Positions 57,434-64,000 of a stretch of DNA of 64,000 nt are shown one piece after another (the stretch's first letter is position 1; the number at the start of each line of letters is the position of its first letter). This DNA comes from Prostheceraeus crozeri (Eukaryota; Platyhelminthes; Polycladida; Euryleptidae). Location: the NCBI GenBank assembly GCA_907163375.1, contig CAJQUW010006804.1, forward strand, positions 248,001-312,000. The letters are read 5' to 3'. A model generated the notes under the pieces. It was not told the origin of the DNA, did not search any database, and saw only the letters and a list, made by a program, of their open reading frames with translations. The position numbers were made by a program, and so were the translations under genes.

Positions 57434-58080
57434 CAATCATTTTCATTATGTTACTTTTTCTCTTTTTCACATTTCATTTATTTACTGTCAACTTACATTC
57501 GTCTTTCAGTATTATCTCTTCCACTGATTTTGGCGGTTTCTAGTACATGCTTATTTGACCTATGTCGCGATTGTGTGTCAACGATCTTCAAGCTGTGTTG
57601 GAATTCTGTATCGCATTCATTCCGTTGTACGATCATGAATAGAACCAGCGAAAATATTCGGTCATGAATATCTTGGTGCTCTTTTTCATCAACAAAAATT
57701 CAATAAACAAGTGAAAAAGACCTCAACCATGGTTAGGAAAATCGATTTTATTTTATCCAATCATTATGAACCAGATATCATAAGTTATGACAACAGACCA
57801 ACACCATTAGCCCAACTAAAAGTCAAAAGAAATTTTGTGCATGAGTAAGCGCCATAGATATGTGATCAAATGATATCTGATCGATAGTGATTGGATATCA
57901 TGAAAGAAAATTTCCTAAACAATTAAAATATGCCTCTTTTTCAATCTGCATATTTTAATTGTTCTTGAAGTGAATGTGGATTTTTATAGTCGAAATATCT
58001 TGAATTGCTTGATAATAACTTAGCAACTTTACTTAGATTCTACAAACTCTTTAATTAATTATTTCAGTTATGTGTAAATG
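57434..58080. other. Non-coding with a short hairpin
   Basis: aacaattaaaatatgc and gcatattttaattgtt (57914-57961) form exact 16-bp arms. Nothing else recognised. Confidence 0.5.
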
Positions 58081-58081
58081 T

Positions 58082-58250
58082 AATTTTTTCATCTTCATAT
58101 CATAAGAGAATTCAATGCTTCGTATATTTATTTCTCTGAAGTCTAGTTTATATAACCGAAAGATTTCTACGTGGTAATGAAGTTGCATTTATGCGAACGT
58201 TTACGGGAGAGTGAGATAAAGGTTAAATTGCAGGCATCTTCATGAAAATT
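58082..58250 (+). repeat. Direct repeat flanking astacin copy 2, left
   Basis: About 170 bp nearly identical to 61677-61845 (landmark gaaagatttctacgtggtaa). The two lie on either side of the second astacin block. Confidence 0.88.
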
Positions 58251-58273
58251 ATTTCAAGAATTTCAATATATTC

Positions 58274-58348
58274 AAGAAAATATTGGCTGCAAAATATTCA
58301 AAATTCCCTCTTCAAATTCTCGAATATTTTTCAGCCAATATTTTCCTA
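58274..58348. repeat. Hairpin
   Basis: gaaaatattggctgcaaaat and its near-complement (tttttcagccaatattttc) pair with one or two mismatches around a 27-nt loop. Confidence 0.75.
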
Positions 58349-58520
58349 AATCTTTCAGCGTCTTTTGGGAAACAATGAAATGAAATAGTATGATCTTGTT
58401 TTCTATTTGGGCTCTACAATTTGTGCTACAACCATCGACAACACATTTGAAAGTCACATTGACAAAGTATAATCGTGATACTTAACAATCAACTGTCTTC
58501 AAAACAGTACTACTTATGTA

Positions 58521-59523
58521 CACTAATCCCAAAAATTTGTGTCACCTTTTAATATACTCAAATATATATCGATGTATCTTACCATAGGCCTACTAATGTT
58601 TCTATTGCATTAGTCAAGAGAAGTAATTGACCTAATGATAATCAGTGATATTTTCAATATTAGTTCAGTGTTAGCATCGAGGAAGACCTCCTGATGAACT
58701 GATGATAATTTTGATTCTTCGAGTAATAAATATTTACTGTACATGTATTATTGTGAAGTTATCAATTGCGCTCTGAGGAATGGTCATCCAGTTTTCGACC
58801 ATCATGGATTGAAAGTCTTACAAACACTCAATGCCACCTCTTTTGGACACTTTCCTATTCGACAGACTCCATCACACATGTTCAGAGTATTAAGAGCATT
58901 TAAGCAATTCATTCTTCAAAAATTGACATTTATCAAAAAATGATAAAAGTGATCAGCTAATATTTTATAAAAGATGGAGTCCGACAGTCTATTGACGATT
59001 CATTAAAAACTAGTCTAAGCATTAACTGAAGTATATCATTAACGTTCTTCGAATTTCACAAAAGAGTTCGGTAGATTTCCAAGCGGTATCTTATTATTCA
59101 CTAAATCTCGCTTTGTGTTTCGTTTGACTATGAAATTATCCTTTTGCTAAAATTCAGAAGTTCAACAATTTCTGATGTTGCCATCCTCATTACTGAATAG
59201 CCAAAAGTGTCTGTCTTCTTTAGGTCATCTTTTCTTTACTTCCCCTAATTTTTCTCTTTGATTTTATTTCTCAATTTTTACTGCTTTGATTTCGTTGATC
59301 TCGTGTAAGGCATGCTTGAGTACAATTAGCTTCAAAATCAAGGCTTTCTAAAGTGCAACATTATAACATCCATAGAAATATACTTCAGGTCAATGAGTAG
59401 CTTATGCAAGTCATAGAGTGTTCAATGTTCTCATAGATATATCTAGATTGGCAATTTTATAGCGATGTCACCTATTGACATTAGAAAGCAATTCAAATGG
59501 TGACAGACATTTTGGGATTAGTG
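58521..59523. mobile_element. Candidate Tc1/mariner-type non-autonomous element
   Basis: The left end cactaatcccaaaaatttgt and the right end acattttgggattagtg are inverted repeats of about 27 bp (continuing into gtcacc/ggtgac), each flanked by TA. 1,003 bp, with no transposase frame. Confidence 0.6.
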
Positions 59524-59579
59524 TATATAGATATCGGTAGTGTCCCATCCCGATACAGAATACTATATAGAAATCCATG

Positions 59580-61673
59580 TTACTAGGGTCCCTGCTTAAT
59601 TTCCCTCTCTTATAACCCTTAGAATCGCATAGCCATCCTCTATCCACTACATAGATAATGCCATTCTCTAACACTTCATAGTTTAACAGCTTGTCTGTAC
59701 TTGAACCTAACCATTGCATTAAATATTCTGTAAGATGGTAACATGATTTTAGCTTACAGAATCATTTTCTACATCTTTGTCTACGCTTGCTCAGTTTTGG
59801 GTACTTTAGAAAGTCGTGCTTTATCAATTGACGAGGTGCTAAAATTTGCAAACAAACACAGCAAATTGGTGTCAAAACAGGATTCCACCGACTATAGGCA
59901 CGATCATCCTCTAAGTCTGGTAGAGTATGATATCATTGTTCCCTCCAATAGGAGGTGGATGTTCCAAAGTCGTCCGAGAAATGCGCATCGTATAGCAAGC
60001 AGAACAAAAAGAAAAGCATTAAGAAGCAGATTATGGCCGAGTGGTGTAATTCCATATCACATTCATTCTACTCCAGAAAGTGGACTTTTCGCTCGAAGTG
60101 GAAATCATGCAATGAAGAAAATCCTCCTGGCTATGCATGAATGGCAAATGGGAACCTGTTTGAAGTTTGTGCCAAAAGAAGCATCAACACAGGATTACAT
60201 CGAATACAGTGATACAGATGAGTCGTGTTCATCTTCAGTTGGTCGTTTTGGTGGAGGTCAGGCAATATATCTGGGTGAACCAAACTGTTTGATTTTTGGA
60301 GTCATACTTCACGAGATTGGACACGCAATTGGACTTGTGCATGAACACAATCGACCGGATCGTGGTCGCTACATTAACATACTTTACGAAAACATTATAA
60401 AAGATAAACTACCCAACTTTGAATTATATGATTCGATCAGTGTCTCAACTGAGGGAATTAGGTACGATATCAATAGCATTATGCATTACGGATCCTATGC
60501 CTTCACAAAAAATTCTCGTATGACTATGACCACCAAGAGTGGCACCTTAATTAGGGGAAACTTGTTGAAGTTAACTTTTTCGGATCTTGAAATAGTGAAT
60601 AAAATGTACGGGTGTGCTGATGGATGCCCTGATAATATAACATGTGCAAGGGGCTTTCTCGGAAAAGATTGTCAGTGTTAGTGTCCAGGCTCATATTGGC
60701 GGCATCCTGTCCTTCTTTGCGAGAATGGAAAGCCCGTTTATACTCTAAGACGTAGTCATCCCAGTCAAGGATCCACTATTAAGATTTCTGGACTTATCCA
60801 ATTAATTTTTTCTATGATAGCTTTTGGATTTTCCCTCACTGATGCTTAGTGGTACTCACTAGACAAGTGAGGTCACATTTAATAGCCTCATCTTTTTCTC
60901 CTGACTTGACTTGATGCAAAATGACATATTTCTTTATCAAAATATTTGCATGCAGTGCAGGCACTGTCTTGTCAAGACTTACTTCTGGTCTTGTAAACAG
61001 AAAAATTAAAAATGATCAATATACAAAATCGTGATCTTACAGATAGTTTTCAATGCTGTTTGAAAGTTTCGGATGAAATGCTGTCTCGGGAAGCCGGTTG
61101 GGAATTCCATACTGTGGACAAGATTGGACCTTGGTCCCTCGGTGACCTTGAATGCCCTTCCGAAGTTTCCAAAACAAGCGAACTTGTCCCAAGCAATAAA
61201 ACTGCAATGGCTAATTTTTCGCAAAAATTGAAGAAATTAATCCCCCAATTATTAAAAACTGAAATACATTTTTTTTATTTATTATGACATCAATGAAAAC
61301 TACATGATATCTCTGACTGGTTCTGAGGAGTACTGATGACGATCTAGAACATCCGTTTACCTCTGAACAATGTTTAATGTTTAGTAAGGATTTAGCATCT
61401 CAAGTAGGCCTAATATCTGTATGTTGATAATTAAGCATATTGCATGCATCACCTGCATGTGGGTTCGATAGGATAAAATGAAATTCGTAGGCTAGACAAG
61501 CAACAAGGGAAGTTGTTCAGAAACTTTCAAAAAAAGTCAACGTGAAAATTCGGGATTATCAAATGGCTTTCAATTTTTAATGCGGAAGTGGGGCAATTAG
61601 GTCAAAATCATTCGAATTTGATGAAATTGAATTTACTGCTGTATACTGTATACAAATTCTATCTCAAAAAAAT
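59580..61673 (+). repeat. Segmental duplication, copy 2 (astacin block)
   Basis: Near-identical to 47280-49635, apart from the missing 200-bp insert and a short deletion near 61634. The left edge abuts tagaaatccatgtta, a CATGGA-type element end; the right edge abuts the direct repeat 61677-61845. Confidence 0.92.
59743..60681 (+). pseudogene. Astacin-family metalloprotease, copy 2, prematurely stopped
   Basis: 312 aa, identical to copy 1 except residue 2 (Phe to Ile), 118 (Gln to Arg), 180 (Gln to Pro) and TGG to TAG at codon 313 (60679-60681). Signal peptide, RTKR site, zinc motif (H190, H194, H200), Glu191 and Met-turn are all intact. The stop falls inside the cysteine-rich tail (two Cys lost) and removes the hydrophobic C-terminus. 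Sequence after the stop stays in frame up to 60849. The product could be a soluble, secreted form, or, with the lost TATA box and a damaged distal AATAAA (aaaaaa at about 61664), a pseudogene. Both are inference. Confidence 0.88.
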
Positions 61674-61676
61674 CAC

Positions 61677-61845
61677 ATTTTTTCATATTCATATCATAAG
61701 AGAATTAAGTTCTTGGTAATTTATTTCTCTGAAGTCTAGTTTATATAACCGAAAGATTTCTACGTGGTAATGAAGTTGCATTTATGCGAACGTTTACGGG
61801 AGAGAATGAGATAAAGGTTAAATTGCAGGCATCTTCATGAAAATT
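61677..61845 (+). repeat. Direct repeat flanking astacin copy 2, right
   Basis: Partner of 58082-58250, with a few substitutions and small indels (gagagaatgaga against gagagtgaga). Confidence 0.88.
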
Positions 61846-64000
61846 ACTGGTAATGAAGAGTTTCAACGAAAATATTTTCTATCTGAAATTCTTGTTGGAA
61901 TTCTAATGTCTACTTATAATGTGGTAGTCAGGAATATGCAGAAAACATCTTATTTGGCAACAAAATTAGAAAGTAGACAGTTTGCCTGATATTTTGGCTG
62001 CTAGTTGTCTGTTCTGCGTAGTTACTTTTGGTTCTACATTGTCAATGGGCTGTACAATAGGTCTGTCATTTTGGCTATGCACAGCTTCCAGTATGTTATA
62101 TGCAGCGAAACCTCTACCTTTCGTGGTTTGTGATACTAACTTTCGTTGCCAATGATTCGTGGCGAAATTTTTGATCACATATCACAGTATTACTGCGTAC
62201 TTAATCCATGGGAAATGGATTATTATAACAGTCTCAGAGAATTTAGCCATTTACGAGCGAGATTTCTCGGCAGACTTAACCATCACGTTTTTTCCTATAC
62301 AAGGAGATGTCAGTACGACTGGCAGGTTTTTCAACAGCAATGGATGAAGAAGTAACCTGGATATGTTGACTGATCCTGGCTTACCCTGAGTCCAGTCATT
62401 GAGAATTATTGGAAAGTGCCTGCCAGTTTGTAATGATGAAATTGTTAAAATCGAGCAGAACTTAAAGTAGGCCTACTCAAGTACATTAAAGACATTCTTC
62501 TCATATGTATGTATGTCCAGTCTAGGTGAAGTGATAATCTGTTTCTCCTTCAAAATCTAACAAGAAGAAATGTATCAAAATTTTATAAATGCTTGTCTCT
62601 ATGACATAGAAGACAAAATTGTCTGCATGAGTTAGCAGCTAAAATGATTCTGTCTTACGATCATTTGTTATATAGTTCATCACAGCTAATGGACATTGAA
62701 CTAAAGAATCAGGATTTTCCAAAATGTCACATAACTTTTGACATTGTCAAGGTCTAATTTCGAAATTGATAGATAAAAATTCTCTTAGTGAATGTTATTT
62801 CTCACTAAAACGCCTCACCAGATACGAGCAGATAAACCACGTATAATCTGAAATGTGACAGAAATATTATACCGTCAAATACTTTTATTGCCTGCTAACA
62901 ACACATTTCTTAAAGCAACATGATCAAAGTGAATCACACAGACATGTGTATGAGTTTTTTAATTAACTTCACCTTTTCAACTCTTAGTAGCACATGTAAT
63001 GGAATGAGATCCTAGAGAACCATTTGTTATATTCACTGGAAGTATTCAATGTTTTCTCCATAGACAATGGACCCTTTCCTTCCCGATTCTGTCGAAGATC
63101 TGAATACTTTTAAATTGTGTTTTATGCATGTTGTGCATATACTTTTGCTCCCCGAAGATTTTAGAAATTAATGAACATCTGTTGACTTACACTTATACAG
63201 AAGACAACATGCACTACATATTGTATTAATGTGACAATGGCAACCGTCTTCTTCAAGATAAATTGTGAAGTCGGATGATGTCTTGACAACCACATTTTAA
63301 AATTATCATGTACCTGGTTTGGATATTTTGAAGTTTTTAATTCTTTTCAGGAACATCCACTGAAATGAGAATATCAGTGGCCCAACTTTGAAGTAATATG
63401 ACAACATACATATCCACAGTGAGTGTTCACAGAGAAGCGGACACACCAATATCTTCCATAATGATCGTTGAGTACAAAAATCAGAGAATCGAACATTAGA
63501 AATATAGCAGGAGTATGTTTAATGTGTATCGATTGTCAATGCTACCCAGCATCTGTAAATTGACAACCTTTAAATGACAGATCCAGTCAACTGTCTTGAA
63601 GTGAGCGACTGTTGAATATTGCAAAAGGTAGGTGACCCAATTAGCACTTGTTTTGCCATGATATTTTGCGGACGTTGTTTACCATGACTGTCAACTTGTC
63701 AACTTTATGATGTGACAAAGTATGATACTTAATAATTAGACACTGACATCTTAGGTTAATATTTTGATCGATTTAGGTATTTTTTAGATGAATAATTTTG
63801 CAGATTTAGGTTGTTAATTTAGGTGAATTAAATATTTTTTAAAGTAGCTAAATTCATCTAGAGCAATTGTATCCTTTGTTCTATTTTTTGTTTCTTTACT
63901 TTTCGTTGTCTAATTTGCAAACAGATACATTGCAATTTAAGTAAAGTTGATGAGAGATGACAACAAGAAGTGATCAGTTGTTAACTCAAATGTGATTCGG
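61846..64000. other. Non-coding stretch to the window end
   Basis: No recognisable gene, RNA or repeat. The longest frames (about 70 codons near 62146) overlap on both strands and are not recognised. Confidence 0.4.

Noticed and set aside
62146..62355. 70-codon frame downstream of astacin copy 2 as an additional gene
   Set aside because: Overlapping frames in other phases, no motif and no counterpart near copy 1.

Overview
The window is nuclear DNA of a metazoan, most likely a marine invertebrate. The grounds are an AT-rich background, dispersed repeats of the taggcct type, tRNA-derived SINE-like heads, many eukaryotic transposon families, GT-AG splicing and an astacin metalloprotease with a secretion signal. 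I cannot name the species. There is no operon structure, and almost all recognisable coding sequence belongs to mobile elements in various states of decay. The only clear host-type gene is an astacin-family protease present in two near-identical copies.

Layout. 1-5.8 kb: no recognisable gene; a 150-bp hairpin, a 34-bp-period minisatellite and two tRNA-like SINE heads. 5.85-13.04 kb: a BEL/Pao LTR retrotransposon with both LTRs, dead through several stops and frameshifts; a Tc1-like transposon with IR/DR ends lies in its integrase region and runs exactly up to the 3' LTR. 13-27 kb: mostly non-coding, with a decayed LINE reverse transcriptase (15.5-16.4 kb), a TC-rich microsatellite (19.2 kb), a tRNA-like sequence (20.1 kb), MITE-like hairpins and a TIR element (24.46-25.82 kb).

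27.2-38.9 kb is the densest and most interesting part. It holds: a reverse transcriptase joined to a CCHC plus PD-(D/E)XK-like domain (minus); a transposase-like gene of a family I cannot name, with a zinc-cysteine N-terminus, an RNase-H-like acidic core, a 71-bp intron and an NRF1/CCAAT promoter (plus); two Crypton-like tyrosine recombinases (minus); a second truncated copy of the RT family's C-terminus; and a P-element/THAP-type transposase remnant. A third copy of the RT family's 3' end at 46.6 kb has a 9-bp target duplication and a terminal A-run, which shows that the family inserts by retrotransposition.

43.5-45.3 kb: an R2-like LINE remnant. 47.3-49.6 kb: astacin copy 1 (intact, with a possible GPI-type tail). 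50-54 kb: two LINEs placed head to head. 54.0-54.9 kb: a hAT-like non-autonomous element. 55.4-56.9 kb: a nearly perfect 1.47-kb palindrome whose arms carry a Penelope-like GIY-YIG domain; another GIY-YIG remnant follows at 57.1 kb. 59.6-61.7 kb: astacin copy 2, with a premature stop that removes the C-terminal tail and a damaged TATA box. 61.9-64 kb: nothing recognised.

The genes do not form a pathway. The window is best read as a transposon graveyard surrounding a recent tandem duplication of a secreted or membrane-anchored astacin.
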